This document shows, piece by piece, positions 8,607-15,466 of a stretch of 25,974 bases of DNA. Source of the stretch: a virus; the IMG/VR virus record IMGVR_UViG_3300032322_001644, positions 1-25,974 of that record. One strand, 5' to 3'. Made by a program: the position numbers and the translations under genes. Within the stretch, counting starts at the first letter, position 1, and the number at the start of each line of letters is the position of its first letter. A model generated the notes under the pieces. The model ran no database searches. It saw only the letters and a program-made list of their open reading frames with translations, and was not told the origin of the DNA.

Positions 8607-9331
8607 GCGGCACCACCAACCTGAACGCGCCGTTCATCGCGGCAGCGCAGAACCAGAAAGAGGTCACGGCCAATTCTGCCTTCCAGCGGCTGGACGCAGC
8701 GATCACGGAGACGCTGGCGGTTTCCGTCTCGGCGGGCAGCGTAGCGCCCACGGCCGAGGAATACCGCGCGGCCGGGCGCGTGCTGGTTTCCGGCGCAACG
8801 ACAGCTGGGCGCACGCTGACGCTGCCGGTGCTGAAGCGGCCGATGCGCATCAAGCTGTCTGCTGCCAGCACGGTGCCGATCAGCATTGTGCGCGGCACGT
8901 CCTCACGCGCGCTGCTGCCGGGGGCGGTGGTGGAGGTCTACACAGACGGCACGACCAACGGCCTCGAAGTGCTGGCCGAATACGGCCCGATCCGGCGCGA
9001 CTTGTGGGTGCGCGGCGTCATGGACGATGACGAGATACTGGCCCGCTGGCAGGTGCAGGAAGACAGCACCCTGCTGCCAGGCCTGCTCGGCTGGGATTCG
9101 CAGGCCGACATTGCGGCAACCGGCACGACGGTGGTGCAGGTGCGGCGCGACGGCACCGAAGTGGGCACCCTCACCTGGGCCGCTGCGGGGACGGTGCCGA
9201 CGCTCGCAACCAGCGGCGGGGCCGCGCAATCCTTCACTGCCGGGCAGTTCATCGACCTGAAGGCGCCGGCAACCGCCGACGCCACACTGGCCGGGGTGTT
9301 CTTCAATACGCTGCTGATGCGGGTGCTGTGA
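8603..9331 (+). CDS. Tail-associated protein, DUF2793-like N-terminus
   Basis: This 242-residue protein follows the hub gene with an ATGA overlap and has GGAGG at 8591-8595. Its N-terminus (NLNAPFIAAAQNQKEVTANSAFQRLDAA) resembles the start of DUF2793 proteins, which are common as tail-fibre-associated proteins in alphaproteobacterial phages. The rest is predicted beta-rich, with many Thr, Val and Gly residues and no enzymatic motif seen. Position suggests a fibre, baseplate decoration or receptor-binding component. The stop overlaps the next start (TGATG). DUF2793 membership is moderately sure and the role is inferred from position. Confidence 0.72.
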   Translation: MSGTTNLNAPFIAAAQNQKEVTANSAFQRLDAAITETLAVSVSAGSVAPTAEEYRAAGRVLVSGATTAGRTLTLPVLKRPMRIKLSAASTVPISIVRGTSSRALLPGAVVEVYTDGTTNGLEVLAEYGPIRRDLWVRGVMDDDEILARWQVQEDSTLLPGLLGWDSQADIAATGTTVVQVRRDGTEVGTLTWAAAGTVPTLATSGGAAQSFTAGQFIDLKAPATADATLAGVFFNTLLMRVL

Positions 9332-9735
9332 TGGCGCTGATCATAGATGAAGTGACCATGCATCTGATGCTCGCCGAGATCGAGGCCAGCGTCGGACCGG
9401 GGCCAATCCTGCAGCTTCGCACCGGGGCTCCGTCCGGTTTGAGCGTGGTCGGCACGCTGCTGGCGGAGCTGCAATTGCCCGAGAACTGGCTGACCGACCC
9501 GGCCGCGCGTGCCGTTGCCAAGGCCGGCGCATGGCGGGTCGAGGAAGCGCAGGCGACCGGCAGCGCGGGTCACTTTGTGGTGCGCTCCGCGGACATCGGC
9601 AACACCGTGAAGATGGCCGGCGAGGTGACGAACATGGCGGGTGCGGGGCCGCTCAAGCTGTCCTCTGTCGCGATCGTCGAGGGCAGCCCCGTCGAAATCA
9701 CGACCTTTACCCTGACCGCAGGCAACGCGGCGTAA
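9331..9735 (+). CDS. Small virion-associated protein, tandem paralogue A
   Basis: This 134-residue protein of unknown family starts at the ATG overlapping the previous stop; a GTG one codon earlier is possible. It is clearly related to the next protein. Both have an IL(Q/R) strand after an acidic segment, a GTLL-E--LP--W motif, a KAG-W segment, an AGAGP-KLS-----G-PV--TTFTLT C-terminus and the ending GNA. The likely role is a virion surface or fibre-associated protein made with the tail tip. Only the paralogy is directly shown by the sequence. Confidence 0.75.
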   Translation: MALIIDEVTMHLMLAEIEASVGPGPILQLRTGAPSGLSVVGTLLAELQLPENWLTDPAARAVAKAGAWRVEEAQATGSAGHFVVRSADIGNTVKMAGEVTNMAGAGPLKLSSVAIVEGSPVEITTFTLTAGNAA

Positions 9736-9748
9736 GGAGACACAGACC

Positions 9749-10150
9749 ATGCAGTTTTCCGTCGCTGTGCGTAATCGGCGCCTTGATGGCATCGAAACGG
9801 AGATCGGCACCGCCGCCATCCTGCGCATTTTCTCCGGCAGCATCCCGGCGAACTGTGCGGCTGCGTCGACGGGCACGCTGCTGGTCGAGATGACCCTGCC
9901 GTCCGACTGGATGGCGGCTGCCGCGTCCGGCGCGAAGGCCAAGGCCGGCACCTGGCAGGACGCCAGCGCAAACGCGACCGGCACCGCCGGCTACTTCCGC
10001 ATCTTCGACAGCACCGGCAGCACCTGCGGCATCCAGGGCGCATGCACCGATACCGCCGGTGCGGGCCCGATGAAGCTGTCGACCATCAGCATCGTCTCGG
10101 GCGAGCCTGTCACCGTCGCGACCTTCACGCTCACGGACGGCAATGCCTGA
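9749..10150 (+). CDS. Small virion-associated protein, tandem paralogue B
   Basis: This 133-residue protein is paralogous to the preceding gene product. It shares the GTLLVEMTLPSDW, KAKAGTW, TGTAGYFRI and DTAGAGPMKLS segments and the closing TFTLTDGNA. AAGGAG at 9734-9739 lies at good distance from the ATG, so it is independently translated. Two cysteines in STCGIQGACTD are absent from its partner. The two proteins probably arose by duplication and could form a heteromeric fibre or decoration layer. Function is unknown. Confidence 0.78.
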   Translation: MQFSVAVRNRRLDGIETEIGTAAILRIFSGSIPANCAAASTGTLLVEMTLPSDWMAAAASGAKAKAGTWQDASANATGTAGYFRIFDSTGSTCGIQGACTDTAGAGPMKLSTISIVSGEPVTVATFTLTDGNA

Positions 10151-10177
10151 CCGCGCTGACGCGCTGAGGTAGGTCAC

Positions 10178-11317
10178 ATGGCTATCAGCTTTGTCGGCGG
10201 GCGCACGGCCGAGTGGGGCGGCAACACCACGCCCATCACCGCGACGTTTGGGTCTGGTCTGTCGGGCGGCCTGTCATCAACGCCAAGCGCCGGCGACTTC
10301 GTGGTTTTGTGGGCGGGCTACAGCACCACGTTCACGTCCAGCGGCCTGGGTGTGACATGGGGTAGCGGGGGGGCTCCAAGTATAGTCGTCGGGTCAACGC
10401 TGGATTTCGTGCGCATCCACACGTTGCTGGCTTATGGGTTCATCGATTCGACCAAGCTGGCAAATGGCACGCTGTCGATCACAAACTCAATCACGGCAGC
10501 CAATGCTTCAGGCACCTGGATTATCAAGGTCTACCGCGGCGTGGACGCTGCTACGCCGCTGGACGTTGCGCTGGTCAACGCTTCTGGCCTGAACACCAGC
10601 ACCCCGGCCTTTGCTTCGATCACGCCTGTAACCTCGGGCGCACGGATCATCGCAATGGCTGGCGGCGGCGCCAGCAGCACGACTTCGCCCTACACGTCCA
10701 GCCTGAGTAATTTTTTCGCGGACCAGCGCGATTCGACCAACACCTACCGGAACCACACAGGCTCGGGCGACTTCACGTCATGGTCGAGCGGGTCCTACAC
10801 GCCATCGACGTGGGGCGGTGGCGTCGGCGACGTCAATCACTGCTATTACAGCGTCACCATGGCGCTGCGGCCCGCGCCAACGGGGCCTTCGGGCGACGTG
10901 GCGGTCACGCTCGACGCAGCGACCCTGAGTTCGTCGGTCACGCTCGATGTGATCGTCACCGTTGCGCAGACCCTGGATGCCGCCACGCTGAGCTCGGTAG
11001 GGTCGGTCACCGCGACGGGCGCGCTGGCGGTCACGCTCGACGATTTCACTCTGGCCGGTGTCGGGTCGACCGTGATCTCGGTCGAATTGTCGGTGACGCT
11101 TGCGGGCGCGACAGTCGACGCGATCGTGGGCCAGGTCGGTGATGGCTCGACCGGCGACCTGCTGCTGGTTCTGGGCGATGCGGCGCTAGACGCCACGGTC
11201 ACATTGTCTGTCGCTGCGGATCTGGTCGCCACGCTTGCCGATGCGGCGGCTGCATCGTTCGTGCTGGCCGGGAGCCAGGGGCCATTCCAGCAGCGCCCGC
11301 TGATGATCGTCAACTGA
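10178..11317 (+). CDS. Probable tail fibre / receptor-binding protein with C-terminal repeats
   Basis: This 379-residue protein has a GAGGTAGG ribosome binding site just upstream. Residues 1-235 form a Ser/Thr/Gly-rich beta domain (SAGDFVVLWAGYSTTF, then TWIIKVYRGVDAATPLDV). Residues ~242-366 hold about six degenerate units built on VTLDAATLSS, VTLDDFTLAG and LGDAALDATV, suggesting a repetitive beta fibre stalk. The last residues (QQRPLMIVN) resemble short C-terminal tails of other phage virion proteins. As the last gene of the tail block it is the natural candidate for receptor contact. No chaperone or enzyme domain is seen. Confidence 0.7.
   Translation: MAISFVGGRTAEWGGNTTPITATFGSGLSGGLSSTPSAGDFVVLWAGYSTTFTSSGLGVTWGSGGAPSIVVGSTLDFVRIHTLLAYGFIDSTKLANGTLSITNSITAANASGTWIIKVYRGVDAATPLDVALVNASGLNTSTPAFASITPVTSGARIIAMAGGGASSTTSPYTSSLSNFFADQRDSTNTYRNHTGSGDFTSWSSGSYTPSTWGGGVGDVNHCYYSVTMALRPAPTGPSGDVAVTLDAATLSSSVTLDVIVTVAQTLDAATLSSVGSVTATGALAVTLDDFTLAGVGSTVISVELSVTLAGATVDAIVGQVGDGSTGDLLLVLGDAALDATVTLSVAADLVATLADAAAASFVLAGSQGPFQQRPLMIVN
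10904..11275 (+). repeat. Degenerate protein repeat array (TLDAATLSS-type units)
   Basis: About six imperfect units of roughly 17-22 codons occur at residues ~242-366 of the putative fibre. The first two share TLDAATLSS exactly and later units drift (TLDDFTLAG, TLAGATVDA, LGDAALDAT). The similarity is clear in the first units and weak in the last. Confidence 0.6.
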
Positions 11318-11422
11318 GAGGCCGGTGCTGCACCGTGCGGCGCACAGAACGCCCGCCTGCCGACCCCTTCAAGATCCGCACCCGTTGATGCCCCCCCCGG
11401 CGCCGGCGCTGCGCGCCACGCC

Positions 11423-11773
11423 ATGATCAAGGACAGCGACATGCAGGAAGATCCTTCGCTCGCTGCGGCGAAGATGGCCGCAGCGGCGGCAGCGATGGGC
11501 GGCGCCGCAAGAATCGCGCTGGCGCTAAACGGCGGCACGCGCGGCTTGCGCCTGGCCATAGAAGGCTTCACAGGCGCCATGCTGGGCGTCATCGCCTCCG
11601 GCGTCGCGCTGTGGCTCGACGAAGGGCTGCAAGATGCCGGATGGCCGCTGCTGATCGTGGCGGGCTTCGCCGGCCTGACGGGCGCCTTGGGCACCCGCGC
11701 GCTGGACCTGTTCGAGGACTGGGCGCGCAAGAAAATGGGTCTGCCAGCCGCCGACAAGGCCCGGAAGGAGTGA
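11423..11773 (+). CDS. Candidate holin with two membrane segments
   Basis: This 116-residue protein opens the lysis block. Two hydrophobic stretches are visible: about residues 48-66 (FTGAMLGVIASGVALWL) and 74-92 (WPLLIVAGFAGLTGALG). They are followed by a charged C-terminal tail with RALDLFEDWARKKMG, the pattern of class II holins of the LydA/phage_holin_3 type. The N-terminus is Ala-rich and unusual. A second ATG at 11441 (MQEDPS) would give a more compact protein. The preceding 105 bases (11318-11422) carry no gene that I can support. Holin identity rests on topology and neighbourhood. Confidence 0.68.
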   Translation: MIKDSDMQEDPSLAAAKMAAAAAAMGGAARIALALNGGTRGLRLAIEGFTGAMLGVIASGVALWLDEGLQDAGWPLLIVAGFAGLTGALGTRALDLFEDWARKKMGLPAADKARKE

Positions 11774-11776
11774 GCC

Positions 11777-12079
11777 ATGCCAACGCCGAAGCTGGCGAAG
11801 TCGTTCCTGAAAAAGCGAATGGCCGAAGTGCGCGCGGCCGGGTCCATCAACGGCGCCGCGCTGCGCGATGTCGAGACATGGCGCGACCGGCGCGACGCGC
11901 TGGTGACCGCCGCGCTCACGGCCATGGTGCAGTCCGGCACCGGCATGGACCCGCTGGCCATGCAGCGCGCCCTGGCCGCTGCCTTCGAGGAAGCCGCGCG
12001 GCAGGAAATGGAACGCTTCGGCGCCGGGCTGCCCTGGGTGGCGCTGTCGCGCACCGCCGCCCGCCTGTCCGCCCCCTAG
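11777..12079 (+). CDS. Small hypothetical protein in the lysis block
   Basis: This 100-residue basic, largely alpha-helical protein of unknown function has no membrane segment. It has a good AAGGAG ribosome binding site at 11763-11768 and begins MPTPKLAKSFLKKRM. The gene sits three bases after the candidate holin stop and so belongs to the same operon. No family was recognised. Confidence 0.7.
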   Translation: MPTPKLAKSFLKKRMAEVRAAGSINGAALRDVETWRDRRDALVTAALTAMVQSGTGMDPLAMQRALAAAFEEAARQEMERFGAGLPWVALSRTAARLSAP

Positions 12080-12094
12080 CCCCGGAGCGCCGCC

Positions 12095-12319
12095 ATGGCC
12101 CGCCGCCGCATCCCCGCCGCCGCGAATCCGCTCGTGGCGCTGGCCGAACGCTGCGCGGACGCGCAGCACGCCATCCTGGTGGTGCAGGAGGCGGACGGGT
12201 CCGTGCTTATGCACGCGCTGCCGCAAAGCGAGAACGCCATCTTGCAGGTCGGCTTGCTGGCGCACGCCATGGCGCTGGTCACCGGGTGCGAGGCGGACCC
12301 GGCGCCGCGGGAGGACTGA
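12095..12319 (+). CDS. Small hypothetical protein in the lysis block
   Basis: This 74-residue protein of unknown function has a short basic start (MARRRIPAAANP) and then two helical or strand segments containing AILVVQEADGSVLMHALP. CGGAG lies upstream of the ATG. The gene ends three bases before the VWA gene and is probably co-transcribed with it. No motif or family was recognised. Confidence 0.68.
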   Translation: MARRRIPAAANPLVALAERCADAQHAILVVQEADGSVLMHALPQSENAILQVGLLAHAMALVTGCEADPAPRED

Positions 12320-12322
12320 GCC

Positions 12323-12904
12323 ATGCTCTGCGCCGTGGCGTTGGTGCTGCTGATGGACGCGAGCGGGTCGATCATGCAGGACGAATGGCGCGAGCAGGTG
12401 GAAGCCACAGCGCGCGCCATTGAAAGCCCGGAGGTCGCGGACGCCATCGCGCGAGCCGGGCCTATGGTTGTCAAGGCTGTGGCGTTCAGCGACCGGGTCG
12501 CGCGGCTGACCGGCTGGGTGGTGCTGGATGGCGCGCCCGCCGCGCAAGCCTATGCGAACCGCCTGCGCCAGGCGCCGCGCGCGGTGTCGGGTGGCACCGA
12601 CATCAGCCGGGCTCTGAGCGCGGCCCATGAGGCTCTGCGCGCGGCGCCGTGCGAGGCGGATCGGCTGGTGGTGGATCTGTCGACCGATGGCGAGGCGCCA
12701 GAGGCGCCGACCGCTCTGGCGCGCGATGCCGCGCAGCTCGACGGCATCACGATCAACGCGATCGTCGTGGGGGCTGTGGCGCGGCCCGAGAGCGTCAGGG
12801 AGCACGCCATCACCGGCGACGGCTTTCTGATCCAGGCTGCCGACTGGGCATCCTATGCCGCGCTGGTGCGGCGCAAGGTGATTCTGGAGACCGCTGCGCG
12901 ATGA
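12323..12904 (+). CDS. VWA-domain protein, DUF1194-like, with intact MIDAS
   Basis: This 193-residue protein consists almost entirely of a von Willebrand factor A fold. All metal-ion-dependent adhesion site residues are present: D12, S14 and S16 in MDASGSI, T92 in SGGTDIS and D122 in STDGE. The VALVLLMDASGSI start and the DLSTDGE...GITINAIVVGA block match DUF1194 proteins of alphaproteobacteria. Those are usually exported, but here the fold begins at once with no signal peptide, so the protein is probably cytoplasmic. GGGAGG precedes the ATG. It lies between small lysis-block genes and the LLH-type holin gene, which it overlaps by ATGA. Its role in a phage is unknown; a protein-protein adhesion or control role in lysis or assembly is speculation. 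Confidence 0.85.
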   Translation: MLCAVALVLLMDASGSIMQDEWREQVEATARAIESPEVADAIARAGPMVVKAVAFSDRVARLTGWVVLDGAPAAQAYANRLRQAPRAVSGGTDISRALSAAHEALRAAPCEADRLVVDLSTDGEAPEAPTALARDAAQLDGITINAIVVGAVARPESVREHAITGDGFLIQAADWASYAALVRRKVILETAAR

Positions 12905-13248
12905 TGGACATTTCCCCTCTGACCCAGGCTCTGGTCGGCGCTGCGGCGGCTGCCGTCACCGCACTGGCCGGCGCGCTGCTGGCACGGCTGCCGCTGCTGC
13001 TGACGGCGCTGAAGGTGTCCGTCAATGGCGCCGACGCGACGCTGCTGCGGCATGCCCTGGACAACGCCGCGGCCAATGCCTCCGCGCTGGTGCAGGGCGG
13101 GCAGCCGATGGAGCGCGCGATCGCCGACATGGTCGGATACGTGCGGGCGAACCTGCCCGGCGCCATCAGCCGGCTGAAGGTGCCGCCGGAGACGCTGGAC
13201 GCGATGGCGTCGGCCGCGCTGGCGCGCGTGCTGGCGGGGAGGGGGTAA
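12901..13248 (+). CDS. Probable LLH-family holin
   Basis: This 115-residue protein has one strong N-terminal membrane segment (about residues 8-35, ALVGAAAAAVTALAGALLAR and following). After it comes a helical domain with AIADMVGYVRANLPGAISRLKVPPE, the DMV-YV--N-P-A---L pattern of the LLH holin family. The start is the ATG at 12901 that overlaps the VWA stop; a second ATG directly follows. GGGGAGGGGG before its stop serves the next gene. With the other membrane protein at 11423, the cassette has two holin candidates, one of which may be an antiholin. Confidence 0.72.
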   Translation: MMDISPLTQALVGAAAAAVTALAGALLARLPLLLTALKVSVNGADATLLRHALDNAAANASALVQGGQPMERAIADMVGYVRANLPGAISRLKVPPETLDAMASAALARVLAGRG

Positions 13249-13505
13249 TGCCGGCGCTGCTGCTCTCGCCGGTCGCGCGCTGGCTGGCGCTGGCGGCGAT
13301 CCTGGCCGCCCTGGCGGGGTGGGGTGCGATCGAGCGCGCCGGCCGCCAGGCGGCCACCGCCGACGCCGCGCTGGCCCGCGCCGAGGCCGCGGCGCTGGCC
13401 GACCGCATTAAGCACATGGAGGCCCGCCGTGAGGCTGAAGACGATGCTGCCCGTGATCCTGATCCCGCTGGCCGGCTGCGCGAGCACTGGCGCCGTGCCG
13501 ACTGA
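13248..13505 (+). CDS. Rz-like inner-membrane spanin
   Basis: This 85-residue protein has an N-terminal signal-anchor (about residues 8-27, VARWLALAAILAALAGWGAI) followed by an Ala/Arg/Glu coiled-coil periplasmic region, the architecture of i-spanins that help fuse inner and outer membranes in the last step of lysis. The start overlaps the holin stop (TAATG) and follows GGGAGGGGG. The out-of-frame lipoprotein gene beginning at 13429 overlaps its last 77 bases, the classic nested Rz/Rz1 layout. Confidence 0.82.
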   Translation: MPALLLSPVARWLALAAILAALAGWGAIERAGRQAATADAALARAEAAALADRIKHMEARREAEDDAARDPDPAGRLREHWRRAD

Positions 13506-13632
13506 CCCCTGCGGCCCGTGGCGGCCGATCCTGGTCAGCGAGCGCGACCAGCTGACGCGCGGCACGGCCGAGCAGGTGCTGGCGCACAACGAGACCGGCG
13601 CGCGGGTGTGCGGCTGGAAGGGGCGGCCGTGA
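13429..13632 (+). CDS. Rz1-like outer-membrane spanin lipoprotein
   Basis: This 67-residue lipoprotein reads in a second frame over the end of the Rz-like gene. The GTG start at 13429 has GGAGG at 13418-13422 six bases upstream. The signal sequence is short (MRLKTMLPVILIP) and ends in the lipobox LAGC, so the mature protein would begin at C17. The mature part contains GPWRPILVSERDQLTRGTA and LAHNETGARVCGW, which resemble Rz1-type proteins of other proteobacterial phages. The stop overlaps the endolysin start (GTGA). An ATG at 13444 would leave too short a signal peptide. Confidence 0.82.
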   Translation: MRLKTMLPVILIPLAGCASTGAVPTDPCGPWRPILVSERDQLTRGTAEQVLAHNETGARVCGWKGRP

Positions 13633-14285
13633 GCCTGCTGTCGCGCATCTTCTCGCGCCTGGCGCCCGCGCGGGTGGCCGAGGCGCCCAAGCCGGCCATG
13701 CCCGTGCTGGCGGTGGGCGATCCGCTGCGGCCTTGGAACGCCACAGCTGATCAGCGTTTCCGTGAGTGCGTGGCCATCGTGCTGAAGCACGAAGGTGGAT
13801 TCGTGGATCACCCCGCCGACCCTGGCGGCGCGACGAACCATGGCATCAGCCTGCGCTATGCCCGCACGCTTGGGTCCATGCTGGATATCGACGGCGACGG
13901 CGACGTGGACCGGCACGACATCCTGAAGGTCACGCCGGCCAAGGCGGCGATGGTCTACCGCGACTGGTTCTGGCGCGACGTGCGCGGTGACGACCTGCCG
14001 GCCGGCGTCGACTTGGCAGTCTTCGACTTCGCCGTGAACAGCGGCGCGCCGAGGGCGATTCGCACGCTTCAGCGTGCGGTCGGGGCCTATGCTGATGGGT
14101 TCATTGGCCCGGCGACGCTGGGGGCGGTGCGCATGGCGGCGCCTAACGCCCGCGCGGTGGTCGAGGCGGTGTGCAACGACCGGCTGGTGTTCCTGCGCGG
14201 GCTGCGCACCTGGCCAGTGTTCGGGCGCGGGTGGTCGGCGCGGGTCGAGGATGTCCGGGCGCGGGCGCTGGTGATGGCTGGGTGA
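13629..14285 (+). CDS. Endolysin, GH108 muramidase with PG-binding C-terminus
   Basis: This 218-residue enzyme is predicted to cut the glycan backbone of peptidoglycan. The GH108 signature is clear: E55 in KHEGGFVDHPADPGGATNHGIS is the expected catalytic acid. It is followed by YRDWFWRDVRGDDLPAGVDLAVFDFAVNSG and a C-terminal QRAVGAYADGFIGPATLGAV segment of the PG_binding_3 type. Between them, residues 86-97 (DIDGDGDVDRHD) look like an EF-hand or dockerin calcium loop. An N-terminal extension of about 40 residues (LLSRIFSRLAPARV and following) is amphipathic, not a cleavable signal. The GTG start overlaps the Rz1 stop, with GGAAGGGG upstream. Last gene of the rightward late block. Confidence 0.92.
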   Translation: MSLLSRIFSRLAPARVAEAPKPAMPVLAVGDPLRPWNATADQRFRECVAIVLKHEGGFVDHPADPGGATNHGISLRYARTLGSMLDIDGDGDVDRHDILKVTPAKAAMVYRDWFWRDVRGDDLPAGVDLAVFDFAVNSGAPRAIRTLQRAVGAYADGFIGPATLGAVRMAAPNARAVVEAVCNDRLVFLRGLRTWPVFGRGWSARVEDVRARALVMAG

Positions 14286-14302
14286 GCATAAGCCGCGCTG
14301 CA

Positions 14303-14455
14303 TCAAGTGCGAACGAGTCGGGAACGCTGGTGACGCCCTGGTGTCAGCGCGCCGGTCCTGTTCCCGGTTTCGGCTGTCCATTCCTGTCCGGGCGGCTTGC
14401 GCGGCGGGCGCGCCAGCCGCTCCACCGCCTCCGCGCTGGTGTCTACCGCGCTCAT
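14303..14455 (-). CDS. Small hypothetical protein, end of leftward operon
   Basis: This 50-residue protein begins MSAVDTSAEAVERLARPP. It is accepted because its ATG overlaps the preceding stop by four bases (ATGA), continuing the coupled chain. The N-terminal AVDTSAEAVERLA resembles the start of many small phage early proteins, but the remainder (basic, Gly/Thr-rich) matches nothing that I recognise. It converges on the endolysin gene with only 17 bases between the two stops, and no terminator is visible there. Confidence 0.5.
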   Translation of the reverse strand: MSAVDTSAEAVERLARPPRKPPGQEWTAETGNRTGALTPGRHQRSRLVRT

Positions 14456-14592
14456 GTCCATGTCTCCGCTGCGGGCTGCAGCCAGGACGGCGTCGCGGCC
14501 CGGCGCAGCGCCGTGTCTGCGATGGCCCAGGTCGTCAACGCGATCAGTGCCAGCGACATCATCGCCTCGAGCCAGCCGAACGCGCGGCTCAC
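14452..14592 (-). CDS. Small single-pass membrane protein
   Basis: This 46-residue protein has one membrane segment (AMMSLALIALTTWAIADTAL). The GTG start overlaps the previous stop as GTGA and its stop overlaps the next ATG as ATGA. The coding frame is supported by this coupling and by the hydrophobic profile. Function is unknown; small membrane proteins in phage early operons often act on host envelope or exclusion functions. Confidence 0.6.
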   Translation of the reverse strand: MSRAFGWLEAMMSLALIALTTWAIADTALRRAATPSWLQPAAETWT

Positions 14593-14864
14593 AGCCGCGC
14601 CCCCGCAAGCATCCGCCGCCGGTCGCGCTCGCTCGACAGCACAACCACGCCAGGCGCGCCGGCAGCGGCGTGGCCCATCTGCGGCAGCCAGTGCCGCGGC
14701 ACCGGGCCCTCTTCCACGAGCCGCGCGCGTTCCGCGCAGTCGCGTAGGTTCTTGATCACCCGCCCTAGGATCTCTGCGCTGTAATGCCTGCCGTCCTCGG
14801 CCTCGATCTGTTGCAGTCGATCGAGCGTGATCAGCGAGGCGGTGAGGTCGCTCGCGATGGTCAT
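14589..14864 (-). CDS. Small hypothetical early protein
   Basis: This 91-residue protein begins MTIASDLTASLITLDRLQQIEAEDGRHYSAEILGRVIKNLRDCAERARLVE. It is soluble and mostly helical in its first 50 residues, then Pro/Gly-rich. It overlaps its neighbours on both sides (ATGA upstream, GTGA downstream). No family was recognised. It lies directly downstream of the conserved partner of the exonuclease. Confidence 0.72.
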   Translation of the reverse strand: MTIASDLTASLITLDRLQQIEAEDGRHYSAEILGRVIKNLRDCAERARLVEEGPVPRHWLPQMGHAAAGAPGVVVLSSERDRRRMLAGARL

Positions 14865-15466
14865 GCGCTGGGCACCTCCGCGTCCGCCAGCCGCTCGTGC
14901 CGCTCACGCAGCGCCGAGGCCACCGTGTCGTGCAGCTCGGGCCGGTTCTTGGCCAGCCAATCGCGCTGCTTCAGAGTGCGATCGACCACGTCAAGTAGCG
15001 TTTGCATGTCCGCGGCGTCGGCAATGTCCGCCAGCATCGCGTCAACGCCGGCCTGCACCTTGTCCGCCTCCTGCACCAGCGGCTTCACCGTGTAGGGCTT
15101 GCGCGCCTTTTTCGTCGCCGTCAGCGCCAGCGTCACAGGCGCATCGATGTGCGACAGGTGCGAGATGCGAATGCCGCCCACCTCGAGCCCGCCCCACGTC
15201 ACGGTCGGGTCGCGGTACAGCGTCACGCCGCGGCCGGCGAACACCGAGGCATCCGCGCCCCAGCACGCGATCAGCACGCGCCGCATCGACTTGCAGGGCT
15301 TCCACGGCTTGCTGTTGTCGCCTTCGAAATAGACGCTCACCGGCTGCTCTGCGCTGCCGGGATCCGCCGTCACTCGCGTGATGCGGATGGTCCGCGGGCC
15401 GGCCAGCAGATCATCCGCGTTCAGCTGGTCGCTTTTCGGCGCTACGGTTGCACTCAGGTCGGTCAT
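14861..15466 (-). CDS. Conserved phage protein next to YqaJ exonuclease (possible recombination partner)
   Basis: This 201-residue protein is translationally coupled to the exonuclease gene (ATGA). The N-terminal 125 residues look like a compact beta-rich domain: LLAGPRTIRITRVTA, then VYFEGDNSKPWKPCKSMRRVL, then LYRDPTVTWGGLEVGGIRIS. I recall this pattern as conserved in unannotated phage proteins. The C-terminal ~70 residues are helical and charged. No RecT, Erf or SSB signature is seen, yet it occupies the place where a single-strand annealing protein or ssDNA-binding protein normally accompanies a YqaJ nuclease. Function is inferred from position only. The start is the ATG at 15466; the open frame continues upstream only as antisense-like sequence. 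Confidence 0.82.
   Translation of the reverse strand: MTDLSATVAPKSDQLNADDLLAGPRTIRITRVTADPGSAEQPVSVYFEGDNSKPWKPCKSMRRVLIACWGADASVFAGRGVTLYRDPTVTWGGLEVGGIRISHLSHIDAPVTLALTATKKARKPYTVKPLVQEADKVQAGVDAMLADIADAADMQTLLDVVDRTLKQRDWLAKNRPELHDTVASALRERHERLADAEVPSA

Noticed and set aside
1-14285. Gene transfer agent cluster instead of a phage
   Set aside because: The tail tip is GTA-like, but the same contig carries immunity, replication, recombination and packaging-linked HNH genes, which GTAs lack.
14286-14302. Bidirectional terminator between the convergent endolysin and early operon
   Set aside because: Only 17 bases separate the stops, and no stem-loop with T-tracts can be drawn there.
12810-14381. 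523-codon open frame on the minus strand
   Set aside because: It lies opposite the holin, Rz, Rz1 and endolysin genes, which have clear motifs and ribosome binding sites. Its composition (Arg/His/Ser-rich) is that of a high-G+C antisense shadow.
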